From Linnemannia elongata (lineage: Eukaryota > Mortierellomycota > Mortierellomycetes > Mortierellales > Mortierellaceae), in the NCBI GenBank assembly GCA_036320915.1, contig JAXBDG010000012.1, positions 1-64,000 on the forward strand: a stretch of DNA of 64,000 nucleotides, written 5' to 3'. Positions 20,001-31,302 of the stretch are shown here, piece after piece. Made by a program: the position numbers and the translations under genes. Numbering within the stretch: the stretch's first letter is position 1; each line of letters opens with the position of its first letter. The notes below the pieces were generated by a model. The model searched no databases and had not been told where the DNA came from. It worked only from the letters and a program-made list of their open reading frames with translations.

Positions 20001-20729
20001 AGTGCCTGTTTCTGCAGCTGACTCATTTCTTCTTGCTTGGCATCAGATGTCTCTTGTAACTTGATCATATAGGCCATCTGGGTACTGAGCTCCTGCTGTT
20101 GGACCTGACCACCAGACTCGTTTGCCTTCTTCGATGCGAGCTTCACAACCTCCAAAAATGACATTGTGGTCTTGGAAGTCGTCTTGACCTTGGAAAGTAA
20201 ACTCGGCGGTAAAATTGAGGATCCAGTTGACGATCGGGTACCGATGTTGCTGATGGGCGTCTTTCCTACTGTGGAAGTGACTCGAAGGCCTTCAACAAAC
20301 ATTTCCTCGCTTGGAGGATCGGTGGGAGGATCAGCGGGAGCATCGGTTTGATCAACGGTCTGAGTAGGGTTGAGAGCAACACTCGAAACCATCCTTGAAA
20401 CTCCAACTAAAGAGTTGACATGAACTTTATCGGAAGCGTTGGACAAGGCAATATCAAGGACTGCACCGGGGAGGTATTTGATGAAGCGTGGGATTCTAGA
20501 GAGAAGAAATAATAATATGTGTTGTTAGGCCACACCGTTTTAAACTAGTATTGGACGCATTTATGTCTACTTTTACTTACGTAACGCCGCCGTGCTTGAC
20601 GCACTTGACCTCCGGAAAGACTTTCTCGATGCTCTCCCAGTAAACGACAGTCTGCCCATCAATGTGCTGGATAGGGATCCTAACGATCTCTGTTGTTCCA
20701 ATCAAACGAAACGATTGAGTATCCTCCAT
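17045..20729 (-). CDS. RNI-like leucine-rich-repeat protein with N-terminal header and coiled coil
   Basis: Two exons, 20729-20581 and 20495-17045, with an 85-bp intron in phase 2, give 1199 aa. The start MEDTQSFRLIGTTEIVRIP opens a compact header of about 65 residues. A Gln/Glu/Lys-rich coiled coil follows (about 175-285), then a helical region with a hydrophobic stretch (YILTILKMLKFGVSVAGVVV, about 370-400). From about 645 to 1180 there are 18 LRR units of 28 residues with consensus ALAEALKTNKTLTTLNLxxN and SIGxDGAK, the ribonuclease-inhibitor or NLRC-like class. No NACHT or other NTPase domain is seen. Such repeats bind proteins; the partner is unknown. The unit near the end has a short insertion (ASMFGSKIG). 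Adjacent repeats are nearly identical in DNA, which fits unequal crossing-over. Confidence 0.85.
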
Positions 20730-21195
20730 TGCTTGTGTTGGATGTATTGTAGGTAAAGGGTATGGAAAAGGAGAAAGTAGAGACTATGTGTGAGAAAAGG
20801 AAAGCAAAGGAGAACGTGCAAATCGGAAGAAAAGTTTGAGTGAAAGAGAAAAATATTCAACGTGGACCCTTTTGACTTGAAAATAGGGCTGTTCTTCTGC
20901 CTCGGCATTTCTCCTTTTTCCTTTGTTTTTGGCGCTAACAAACCAACGACCCCTTTATGCACAAAATATGCCTTGGTATGCATCAGACAATATCGATCAT
21001 GGTAGGATAAAGAAAATTTCAGGGGAACTGAGAAAAAGACCAGGCCACCAGCCGACTGATCACTTACAAATTGCTGTCCCATCGGTCACTGCACTCTTTG
21101 TTGTTTGCACAACTATTCATGCAATTGTTTTTCTGCTTCACTTAATGATACTACTTTTACTTTGCCAACTATCAGCTCTTCGATTTCTACTTTGT
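20730..21195. other. Upstream region of the LRR gene, no gene seen
   Basis: Contains A/G-rich tracts and probably the promoter of the minus-strand LRR gene. No coding frame, RNA gene or repeat could be supported. Confidence 0.45.
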
Positions 21196-21761
21196 CAACA
21201 GGGATAACTGACTTGTGGCAGCCAAGCGTTCTTAGCGACGTTGCTTTTTGATCCTTCGATGTTGGCTCTTCCTATCATACTGAAGCAGAATTCAGTAAGC
21301 GTTGGATTGTTCACCCACTAATAGGGAACGTGAGCTGGGTTTTGACCGTGGTGAGACAGGTTAGTTTTACCCTACTGATGAAATGTTGTTGCAATAGTAA
21401 TTGAACTTTGTCCTCGAGGAACCGTTCATTCGGATAATTGGTATTTGGGCCTGCTTAATCAAGCAGTGGCCCGAAGCTATCATCCGTTGGGTTATGGCTG
21501 AACGTCTCTAAGTCAGAACCCCTGCTAGAACGCGACGATTACCGCCTTGTGCCATTTTTTGTTGAATACGAATAGACCTACGGTCCTGAATCTTGCAGAG
21601 CGTAAAGGCTTTGTGAGGTTCCTGCTGATGTTAATTTCAAATATTGGAAGACATAAATCCATTGCAAGCGATTTTAATTAAACGGGATATTGTAAGCAGT
21701 AGAGTAGCCTTGTTGCTACGATCTGCTGAGATTAAGCTCATTGTTCTATATATTTGTTTGA

Positions 21762-21765
<4 letters not shown>
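21196..21765 (+). pseudogene. 28S rRNA 3' fragment (copy 2)
   Basis: About 570 bp of the 3' part of nuclear large-subunit rRNA. Readable signatures are GGGATAACTGACTTGTGGCA, CGTTGGATTGTTCACCCACT, AGACAGGTTAGTTTTACCC, GTCTCTAAGTCAGAACCCC and TTGTAAGCAGTAGAGTAGCC. It departs from the usual rRNA sequence in several conserved spots, so it is a decaying fragment. Its 3' flank resumes at 22118 after a SINE insertion and matches the flank of copy 1 for a short distance, so it derives from rDNA and not from a processed rRNA end. Confidence 0.85.
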
Positions 21766-21795
<30 letters not shown>

Positions 21796-22105
21796 CTGCT
21801 ATATCGCCCGCAGGAGGCTTTGAGATTTTATTGATTTTTTGTGACGGACTACGACTATTGTAACGACTTAAGGAAGAAGGAAGGATTGGGATATTAAAGC
21901 CATCCCAGGCTGAAGAAAGATTGACAGGACATTGAAGCCATCCCAGGCTGAAGAAAGATTGACAGGACATTGAAGCCGTCCCAGGCTGAAGAAAGATTGA
22001 CAGGACATTGAAGCTGTCCTAGGCTGAAGAAAGAGTTAAACGAGAGATTTGAACCTGAAACCCGCTTGACCAAGCAGTGCAGTTTAACCACTTGCACTAG
22101 GTGGA
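21766..22105 (-). mobile_element. tRNA-derived SINE with poly-A tail
   Basis: A 340-bp element on the minus strand. Its head has an A-box-like TAGTGCAAGTGG (22099-22088) and a B-box-like GGTTCAAATCTC (22055-22044), the RNA polymerase III promoter pair of a tRNA-type gene. The body has four 38-bp tandem repeats, and the element ends in a run of 30 A (T on the plus strand, 21766-21795). It is flanked by a perfect 12-bp target duplication, TTGTTTGAAAGA at 21754-21765 and 22106-22117. It is non-coding and would depend on a LINE for movement. Confidence 0.85.
21888..22034 (+). repeat. 38-bp tandem repeat inside the SINE
   Basis: About four units of GACAGGACATTGAAGC followed by CATCCCAGGCTGAAGAAAG, with 1-3 differences between units and the outer units partial. 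They form the SINE body between the tRNA-like head and the tail region. Confidence 0.85.
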
Positions 22106-22117
22106 TTGTTTGAAAGA

Positions 22118-22450
22118 ACAACGTCTCTCTTTTATTTTTCTGAAACTGGGTCGCTTAAGGGGTACTCATTCGTGCTGCGAAGGGGTTTGGGGTGTGTGTG
22201 TGTGAGATAGTGGCGAAAAAGAACCCCTCACCTTGCTTGGCATCATGACGCGCGCTCTACGAAGATCCAAGCATATAGGTGAACCCGGCACAACGTTCGT
22301 GAACAAAGACATAGTCGAGTCCAGTCTACGACAGAAAAAAATCCAGAAACAACATAATATATCCAAAACTTTATTTGGGTACAAGATCAGACCCAGGTGA
22401 CCCGCCAGTTGCAGCTAAAGCCAAATCTATCTTTATCGCATATTGCTTCA
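22118..22450. other. rDNA-derived flank, then intergenic
   Basis: The first 40 bp (ACAACGTCTCTCTTTT) continue the rDNA-derived flank interrupted by the SINE. The rest has a short TG/GT tract near 22195 and no supported gene. The next gene ends at 22451 on the minus strand. Confidence 0.5.
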
Positions 22451-24765
22451 CTAAGCGGACATTAGCAAGGATTTGACTCTCTGTGGCGTAATTCTTTCCA
22501 GTTGTCGTGTGGTAATTTTGCAGCGGAAATCATGGAAGTCGTGTTCGGGGACAACAAAGATAAGCCCGCTCGCACTTCCATGTGGTTTGTCCAAGAGCTT
22601 TCTCATTATTTTTCTTAAAGCATCATCCTTCAGTTGATCAGCAACCTTGTCTCTGATGGATGCCGAAGCCCATTCCAGACGATACTCGTCATGATCTTCA
22701 TTTGAAGGCCAACGGTGGAGCAGACGACTGCTGAACTCCAGTGTCTCTCTCACTTGTGCCAAGTATTGTAGCAACACCATCGGATCTTTGACACTATCAA
22801 GTGCCTCGTCAACACGCTGGATTGCGCTCTTCTTGGCGGCCTTAGTAAGTTTTTCCCTGTCGTTGTCGGTGCAGTCCCTGGGCATGTATTTTAAGACCTA
22901 TAGATGAGAAATGTCAATGTACAGTAGAAATGCCGTTAGTGATTGAGAAAAACTTGCTTGGGTAACGATCGTTTTCAAAGAGGATGGCCCTCCTCAAAAA
23001 AACATTGTGGGTTCTGTGCACAACATACCGACCGCGGTCTTTCTAGGACATATCATGGCACACCACCTAACTCGAAGAAGATTTCTTCGACCAGATCCTC
23101 AGGAATCACCTGAAAGCTTGCGACCTTTTCCCTACAGATCTTTAGTTCCTCCAGGCTCCATGGGGCCACGTAGTAAAGCTTGCCAACCTTTTTATCAACG
23201 TCCTTATAGTTGGCCTCTGCCTTCAATGTCTTCGGGGATGCTGATATAATGGTCTTGGCTCGATCGAGTGTCGGGTTTTGGGGGCTGTCTGCAAGGTACC
23301 ATGTGTCAGGTAGACTGAGAAAAGGCTCAAAGCCTTCGAGAGAACCATATCGGATGGTAGAACACCCTCCGAAGACATAACACTTATCGCTCCGTTTGGT
23401 GTAGAAAATGATGATTGGGGGTTTGACATCGGCGCACCCATCGAGAAGTCGAACAGCTAAGTACACGAGAAAGGCTGATTTGCCAATCCCGGATGTTCCT
23501 GCAACAATAATTCGAGGCAGAATTTCGGGGTCTTGAAAACCGTCATCCTGAAATCGACCGAGAGTTGTGTTGTAAAGATCCTTGTAAGTCTGTCGGACGT
23601 AGAGATCAGCTGTTTCTACAACAGGGAAAATGGTGCCGTCTGGTGCCGACATTTTGTCCAAGGCTTCGATATTGGCGCTGGTGATTCGTAGCAGGCTGTG
23701 TGAAGGGCAGTGCGTTTTGAGAGGGTGATGAGGAAGAAAGTTGTATTTTATTTAAGTGCCCTCAACAGTATTAATAGATACTGCCAAGGTCACTGACTAT
23801 CTGACTTCGTGCAAATAAAAAAAGCAAGCTGCATATTTGCAGCACCTAACCTCAACAGCTGGCAGTGCTAGACAACGAGTCAAAGGTCTCTGTCTCCCCA
23901 ACACCTTCGCCAATTTCAGCAAGAAGGGTGACTTTCTCTTTGTTGTTTAGACGAGAAAGGTTTATCGTCCACTCACTACAGCTTTTCCCGTATGACCGAC
24001 CGCCGCAATCGCTCTTTTTATCGCACCCGAATTAAGACGACTTCTCTTGGATGAAGGCTCTGGGAGAGAGAGACAGCAGTGTAAGTACTCACGGATGATT
24101 GAATGATTAATAAACAATTGTGTCGCAGCACAGAGCATGACTCACCATCTTCATCTTCTTCGTAGTCTCGTTTCCGGGCTATTGGAAACAAAACAGAAGG
24201 TGAGTACATTACACGAATGGTCAATACGATAGCTTTTCACAGACAAGTCCATGTGATTAGAAAACAAAGCTGATGCAATACCTTTCGGGGGACGCTTGAC
24301 GACGACATGGATTGTGTTATCGTCAGGGTGACTGCCAAAGACAATGGAGACCTTTTTCCTTAATATCTTGAGTTGTTTCTTCTCCTTCTTCGGTATTTCG
24401 TCGAGGCAAACGCGCGAGCCGCCCTCCTCCTCCTCCTTCTTCTCCTCTACTTCTTCGATGTCGTCGTCGTTGTTGTAGTTTTGTGCGAGAGGAATCAGGA
24501 CTTTCCAGAGAGTGAGTCTGTATACGCCAATAAAGTCGAATTCAGGACTATTCTTGTCCCTGATTGCAAACAAGAGGTCACTAACGTCAGCTGTCAGGGG
24601 AAGGCTGACCATGAAAGATTTCGAACTTCTCTCTCCATCAATAACACAGCGTAGAGTAATGTCGGTGACCGAGTCTTCGGCTGTTTCCTGTCTGAAAAAG
24701 TCACTTGAGGCCCCCCTCTTTCCTTTCCCTTTGTTCTTTGATATCGACGACGCGACCTTCGGCAT
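22451..24765 (-). pseudogene. Second Crinkler-type gene, header plus P-loop NTPase, apparently frameshifted
   Basis: Exon 1 (24765-24282, MPKVASSISKNKGKGKR) is a CRN-like header with a Lys/Glu-rich acidic insert, ending at IHVVVKRPPKG in phase 1. A 33-bp exon (24178-24146) encodes ARKRDYEEDED. The next exon starts at 24059 with PSSKRSRLNSG and runs to GHTGKAVV; the sense text then continues in another frame as EWTINLSRLNNKEKVTLLAE until a stop at 23852. Exon 4 (23695-23062) has LDKMSAPDGTIFPVVET and the Walker A motif VAGTSGIGKSAF. Exon 5 (22897-22451) joins cleanly as ELGG/VLKYMPRD through a 164-bp intron. One base seems lost near 23973 and the exon 3-4 junction is out of phase. The NTPase half is intact. 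Family role: effector-like or conflict protein; target unknown. Confidence 0.7.
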
Positions 24766-25625
24766 CACGGGGACAGTATTGGATGGTTCGCGTGTGTTAT
24801 TAGTAATTGATGAATGAGTCCGTGAATGGCTGGTTTGATGATTGGTTGTGATTGAGAGAATGAGAGAGGGAAGGATGCAGAAGGGGAAGGATGCAAAAGT
24901 GGAAGGATGCAGAAGAGGAGGGATGCAGAAAAGTAGGTATGTGCAACAAGGCTAACAGTCATTTGACCATCGCGCCAAAGAAATAGTCACGTGCTTCAAA
25001 TCTCTCTTTCTTCATAGACACACACACAGGATCAGAGCAACCAGCAAGGACATGGAGTCAACCTAACCTGACACACACATATGCGCCCATCAATCTAGGA
25101 TCTGAAAACAAGATCTTAGGACAAGAGGGGACACAGAGACGCTAGGAAGGACAGAGAGGTTGCAGCGATCACAGCAATCACAACAAGGAGACTAAGCACT
25201 CGCACTCACATCATCACATCTACGCTGATTTCAATTAACAAACAAAATGAAGGAGGCACGCGTCTCTTCGCCTCACCCTTGATAACATACATCCACCCCT
25301 GGACAGACAAGTACCAACTCACACAAGCACAACACAGGCGCACACAACATGCAAACACTGCTCTCTACAACAACAACCATTGGACAAATTAACCAATTGC
25401 ATGTCATACGCTAAAGCTAATAAAAAATATCGCCTCCCTGGTATCCCTCCCACAAATGTTTCGACGACACATTGAGTGGAAACAATCAGGATGACAAAAG
25501 GAAGAACCAACTTGTGGAAATAAGATATCGGCATTTCTTTTCATTCTCTCTTTCTTTCCCTTTTCTCTTCTGAACACAATACGGAGCAAAGCCTCGATTT
25601 CGTCCTCGCTTTCAAAACAACCACA

Positions 25626-27817
25626 ATGAACTCCACTCCCACTTCCACCTCCACCTCGGTATCGACGCGACTACAGCATAAAATGAGGACGAGAACAAAT
25701 ACTAGAGCGATCAAGATGCCAGTAGCGATCAAGAAGATCGAGACGCAAGCAGGCATCATTTCGACCAACACCGCAGCATCACAAGTTCTCTCGACCTACG
25801 AGCTAACATGGATGATAACCCAACACCTTGACCCCACCAGCATTGTCCGCCTATCCATGACCGGATGGTTCCTTTACCAGGCTCTGAATCCCCTGTTCTG
25901 GGCCCACTTCGACCTTCACCAGACCAACCGCTCTGTGTACCCGTGCAACAAGCCCTGAGCAGGAATCTCTGAAAAATCAAAACCATCAAGCTCGACAACT
26001 CGACCCTTCTGCATTTTGTTGCCGGCATCTTTCGCCATCCAAACAACACCAGCAGAGCTGCTGCCAGGACCCCCCAAGCTATTCACAAAATCGCACCATC
26101 GAAAAAAACCTACCCAACTCCTGAGTGGCTTCCGGTATTGCCTCTGGCCAACCCTTTCTCCGTCGCCCTCCAACCACTCGCTAGACTCTCTCGTCTGGAA
26201 TACACAGGACCTTGTTCAGAGGATCGCTCTATATTTGCAGTAAGGGTCGTTCCCAGCATTTACGAGCATTGTCAGGAGCCATGCGCCAACCAGGTTCCCA
26301 AGATACCAGGTCAACTGGAGCTGATTTGGATCTTGGAGCTCCATCCGGCCTTGACTCATCTTTGTCTCGACAACTACATCATTTCATCCGACTACGGCGG
26401 CATCTTTTTTCATCCGAGCTGTATCCCGCCTGACTCGTCTCCAGGACCTCGACGTGTACTTGCAGTCGTGCGTGTTGACGTGGCCCGACATGGTTCAGGC
26501 CCTATTTTACAACCTCCCCTTGACCCTCAAGAACTTCCGCCTCTGCTGCCTAAATGACTCGAACCGTCACCACCCCTTACATTTGCGCCTGGCTGTGAGG
26601 ATTTGCAGCTACCAACCCTACCGGAATCAGGAGCACCGCCAACCGTCAGACGCAGTGGTCCGCCGACGTCACTGAAGAAGCTTCAGATCGGCTTGGATAT
26701 CGACCAGCATGTCTGGGTACTCGACAGAATTGTAGCGTGGTGTCCGGCTCTCGAGATCCTCACGCCGCCTCGCTGTCTAAAGGCTGACTGTCGTTCACTT
26801 GCTAAAGCCATCGTCCAGAAATGTCCTTGACTTCAAGAGTTGAATAACAGCGGTATTTGTTCGCTGGGCATTGCTAACGAGCTCCCCACCCACTCCTTGG
26901 AAATCATCCATGGCACGGACTATGAACAAGCGAACATGGTTCCGATGACCATCTCCGCTCGGCATTTTGACGGCAACAGAGAAATCCGGATGCCGTACCC
27001 CCCACATTGACGGGTCAGTCATTCAAAGGGTCCTCTCGTCCTGTCGCGTCCTGGAACACCTCACCCTCGGGAAAAGCTGCCAGCCGTCGGTTCTGCTAAA
27101 GGATCTGGTAGTGAAGGAGTGGGCTTGTCTGAGGCTCAAGGTTCTGAATATCACGGTCGATTTGCGTCAGCACGAACTCCTAGCCTACAAGCTGTGGCAA
27201 AAGGACGAGGATTCCCGATCGTAACCTGCGAAACCTGGACAGCGCTCAAGAAGTTTTATCGACAGCTGGGGGCCCTGACAGAGATCGAGGTCTTGGATCT
27301 TCGGATCGCATCAAAGGAGCTGGAGTGGCTAGACGAGAGCGGACAAGAGCGACAGGACCCACAAAACAACAGCGATGACCGCGACGACACATGGCGTACC
27401 GATGGCAGTACACGAAACAGCTTTCACCACCCCTTCCAAGACCATCTCAAAAACGCGCTCGAGTTCACTCACGATAAGTCCTTCCCAGGGTTGCTTTCCT
27501 TAGGCGATGAGACGATTGGCCGTTCAGGGTATCTGGGATGGTTATCTGGGCTGATAGAGCTGAAAGAAAGGCGAGGGCACGCTCAATTGACAACCACGGA
27601 GACACGCCAGATGGTCGGACAAAGGGAGATGGAGTGGATGTCAGATCATTGGCCTCAACTACAGGTCATCGAGCTCATGCCTTTTGAAATCTGGGGGGAC
27701 GGTGGACTTCCATACACTCAGTGGTTTAAAGAGAAGCGGCCGGGTGTCCTTGTCAAGAAGACGTGGCCGTCCTACTTAAAGGAAGTTGACGGGGATGATG
27801 TTTTTTTGTCCATGTGA
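25626..27817 (+). pseudogene. F-box/LRR-like protein pseudogene
   Basis: The ATG at 25626 opens a Ser/Thr-rich start followed by an F-box-like segment, STYELTWMITQHLDPTSI, RLSMTGWFLYQALNPLFW. A stop and frame change follow at about 25950. The coding text then moves between two frames: IYEHCQEPCANQ near 26260, VYLQSCVLTWPDMVQALF near 26455, PTSLKKLQIGLDIDQHVW near 26670, IQRVLSSCRVLEHLTLG near 27020 and, to the end, GYLGWLSGLIELKERRGH and MEWMSDHWPQLQVIEL. At least five disruptions are needed. The C-terminal part resembles the intact F-box gene at 50.5-52.5 kb (GYLGKLVGLTRLRELRG). F-box proteins bring substrates to SCF ubiquitin ligases; this copy cannot do so. Confidence 0.8.
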
Positions 27818-30800
27818 TCCATGCCTTGGAGGAGAAATAACAATGAAGCATTGAAGATACAGGCCTACCTATATTACTCCAACTGAGATGAAGAAGACTT
27901 TGTATTGTCATTTTTCTCTCTGAATGAATTCAGCTCTGTTGATATTCTATGAACCTCAGTTGGTGGCGTTTGATGTTGTGATGCGTGACTGTTTGCCCTC
28001 ACTCGTAGGATGTTCCAACATAGAAAGACACGACTTCTGATCACTATGGCGTGTAAACGAAGGGGGAGATGTGGATGGCCGATGAAGAATGGATCTGATC
28101 GCACTGTCAAACGAGAATCTTGCTAATGTAACCGAGGTCGCTGAATCTGCTCATTGTCTTGGTTTAGAAGCAAATGGATCAACGCTGATCAACACAATTG
28201 TCTGAATCCCTTCAAAACTGAGCCCCTTGAAAAATTAATATTTGTTCTGCACAGACAAAGACACAGACACAGAGCAAAGAAAAGGGCAAAAATGGTGTTT
28301 CTTATTTTTGCATTGGATTTAACCACACTCTCTCCTCTTCTTTTCTTCAATCCATTCACTCCATCCCTCACAATTTCACGACCAAAGACAGCATCCATTC
28401 CTCTTCCGCCACTACTGACGCATGTGCTCTTGTTGCTTATCCACCTACACAATCAACGCCGCCCTTCTCTTTCTCTCGCGAGAACTCGCTCACTCAGTGC
28501 CAGTGATGACAAATATTTCGTACCAATACAATTCGCATTAAAAGGACCAGGATAAACGAAAGCACGCAAGCAAAACGAACACTCCCTACCTCCCTCTCTC
28601 TCGCGGTAGAGACTTACCAGAGATCGTGGAGGTTGAGATAGAGGAGCCAGATACGGAACAAGAGAGGAGACAATCATTGGTTTAGCGTGGGAATGAAAGT
28701 GGGTTTTGGTATCTCTTCCAAAGTACAAAAGATGAGGATAAAGAAAAAAAAAGGCCCACAAGCATTCCCTCCCACCAACCAGGCTGCCCATTCTTCAAAG
28801 AAAAAAGCTCCCAAAGTCCTTGCTTTTCTCGCGATGCTTTAGTCTGACTTGGGTGCGTCTGGGTTCTACACTTTCAACGCTTCCTGGTCCTAACAAACTG
28901 ACAAGGTAAGACACGAGAGGAAGACGATGGTGTTGTTGTTGTTGGTGAGTCCCGTCCACAAGTACTCTCTGCGGAGGGTCGGTCGTCTCCCAGCTTGGCA
29001 CAGTCTAGTCTTGGGTATGAAAGTGGTTGACCAGACTTCCTTCCGAGGTTCCCCCTCCTTTCACAAAGCAAGTGTGCTTCACTTTGTTGCGAATGCCGAG
29101 GAGTGGTCTGAGGCGGAGGGTGAATAAGTCATAATCGAGGTGAGTAAGGCGACGAAAAGTCAAGGACATGTTGCGATGGTTAGGTACTGTGTGATGTGGG
29201 AGGGGTCAATGGGTGGTTCTATGCATCGCAATGCGGGAGGGATGGGTGAAGAGAGGGAGGAGAGACAAAGAGAGGTACAGTGTTGATTTGAATGAAGAGA
29301 GAGGGTAAGAACGAGCGGAGGAAGGAGGAGGAGTGTGTGTGAATGAGCTGCTGTCTGAGTGTGGTCCACCTAGTTTAGAGGAAGGAACATCATGTTGATG
29401 CGGATTGCATTATGAGTATGTCTGCTGAGGATGCGTGTTAATCAAGGTGGAGTGCGTGCTCGCTCGATCCTGTTTGTTTGCTGGTGTTGTTGCTCTGTGT
29501 GTGTTGATGTTGTTTCAAAGTGAGAAAGATGAAAAAGAAAGAGAATGAAAGTGTTGCTTTGGGTCATAGGGGATAAACAACAGACAATAGGGAAAGTACA
29601 TCAAAGAAGTGTGTCCCATGCACACATGGTTGTCCTTGAGGGGAGGGGTCAAAGAGAAAGAAAGAGAACGAGATTGATCCTTTGTTTGCAAAAGAAAGGG
29701 AAAGACAGGGAACGAAGAGGAAGGACGGAGATATCAACAAAAATAGGATTCAGGAATAACGGACACTAATGAACTAGCTTGATCAACTTCGAACTGAGAC
29801 GAAGGTTCGGCGTTTAGTGATCACTTGTCAAAGGAAGATCAAGTAGGCTTAGCGATCATCAAACCGGATTCATTCGATCATTCAAGCACTTGGAGCGGTT
29901 GCCTTTCTTTTCTAGTCGTTTTTTTTTTGCAGCTTTTATTTGTTGTTTCTAATCCGTTCTCTAACTACTACTATGCCATGAATGATGGTGCCAACGCTCA
30001 AAACATTGGGGCAGAGGAGATAGGAACGTGTAAAATGGTACAGAAGGGGTGCAGAAGGGGTAAAGAAGAGGAGGAAGAGGAGGAAGAGGAGGAAGGAGGA
30101 ACTGAAGAGGACCTGAGGTAAGGCGAGGGAAGAACAGGATGAGGAGAAGAATGAAGTAGGAGCGTCGGAAAAGATGGAGACATCGTGGGAGTATCAAGGT
30201 GCTAGGCCGGAAGTGGAGGAAGCTGGGAGTTGGGAGAAGTAAACGAAAGACGAAGTCAGTCGGAGTCGGGAGGAAAATAAGCGACTACGATCCTGTTTAT
30301 TGACACTTTGGTATAGTGTACGCCCTTCTCCCACAGCCTCGACCTGACAACAAATGCCTTCACTCAACAAAGACGACGGTAGAAAAGGCGCCGAAGAGCT
30401 CATCCCGAGGAGAATAATCGACTTCCTTTTTCGGTGGCAACTGGCATCGAGCCAACTTTTAGCTTCTTTCTGGTCGTTCAGGCGTGCTCTGCTTTTGCGC
30501 CTCGACACATGGGAGTACGGGATGCTGCGGCACTATTTTGTTGACTACGACTTCAGCACCTTGGCCAACTTCGGCCACAACACCGGGACAGCCACAATGG
30601 TACGATAGAGTTTACCGAGGAAAAAAAGCAAGAGAGAAGAGGGAGAAGGGGAGGTGTGAGAGTCGAGATGTTTTTCCGCTTCCAACGACAATCGTAGACA
30701 AGCGTTTGTGTTTTGCGTGAGTTGGTATAGGACTGAAGGAGAAGGAGCAAGACGAGAGAGGACATGCTAAGAGGGATGACCCATATCTTTTCTGTAGGCA

Positions 30801-31060
30801 GCGTATAATCCTTTTTTTTTCAGGAGAAAGCGAGTTGGGTCTTGCAGTACAAATTCATGCCCCAGAAGCGATAGCGCGCAATATGTTGTACTGACTCTAC
30901 CAAGCAACAGCAAACGTACAGGATTGGTGGCAAGGAGAGAATGGGGAAGTTTAGAAGGTCATTGTTTATCCCAAATCGACCATTGTTAGCTACAATTTGC
31001 ATGATTTTTTTCAGCGAAGGGCGAAATTCTGCCGGACAGCGGAATGATGGCAGGCCTCCA
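27818..31060. other. Non-coding remainder of copy A
   Basis: Shared with copies B and C but without a conserved coding frame. The best candidate is an 84-codon ORF at 30354-30608 (MPSLNKDDGRKGAEELIP), which is shifted by one base in copies B and C. Ser/Pro-rich frames on the minus strand around 29000-29370 and 30000-30200 follow from A/G-rich DNA. Confidence 0.5.
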
Positions 31061-31086
31061 AATATAGCACCCACTTAGGAGAATGG

Positions 31087-31302
31087 ATGGATGGAGTTAA
31101 CACACCACCTCTTTCATTCTTGGCTCGTTACCAGGATCCCGAATGCGAGAAAGGCTACACAATGCAGAAGTCACTCCTTAAACACCTGGGGGATACCCAC
31201 GCAAGCAACAACCAGCCTCGTCCAGCTCTCAACTTTCAACGACGCTGGTCTCAACTGTCCCATCACTTGAGCCCATTGTCGACCATGAGACGAAGCTATT
31301 AA
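31087..31302 (+). pseudogene. Possible C2H2 zinc-finger fragment
   Basis: A 71-codon frame starting MDGVNTPPLSFLARYQ contains ECEKGYTMQKSLLKHLGDTH, which matches the second half of a C2H2 finger (Cys, hydrophobics, His-x4-His) but lacks the first Cys. There is no other finger. It sits just outside copy A. It could be a remnant or a chance match. Confidence 0.35.

Larger units (their letters stand above)
24953..31060. repeat. Segmental repeat, copy A
   Basis: The longest of three related segments. It starts at the CAGTCATTTGACCAT block, spans the F-box pseudogene and about 3.2 kb of non-coding DNA, and ends near 31060 where similarity to copy B stops. Copies B and C share long near-identical stretches with it, for example the block around 27810-27915. 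It lacks about 120 bp that copy B has near 41000, between GTGAGAGTCGAGAT and TTTTTCCGCTTCC. Confidence 0.85.

Noticed and set aside
28874..29071. Small minus-strand protein shared by copies A and C
   Set aside because: Open in two copies but broken in copy B and without recognisable domain; probably chance in conserved DNA.
30354..30608. Conserved 84-aa gene in the segmental repeats
   Set aside because: Copies B and C carry an extra base that shifts the frame soon after the start; no domain and no signal.
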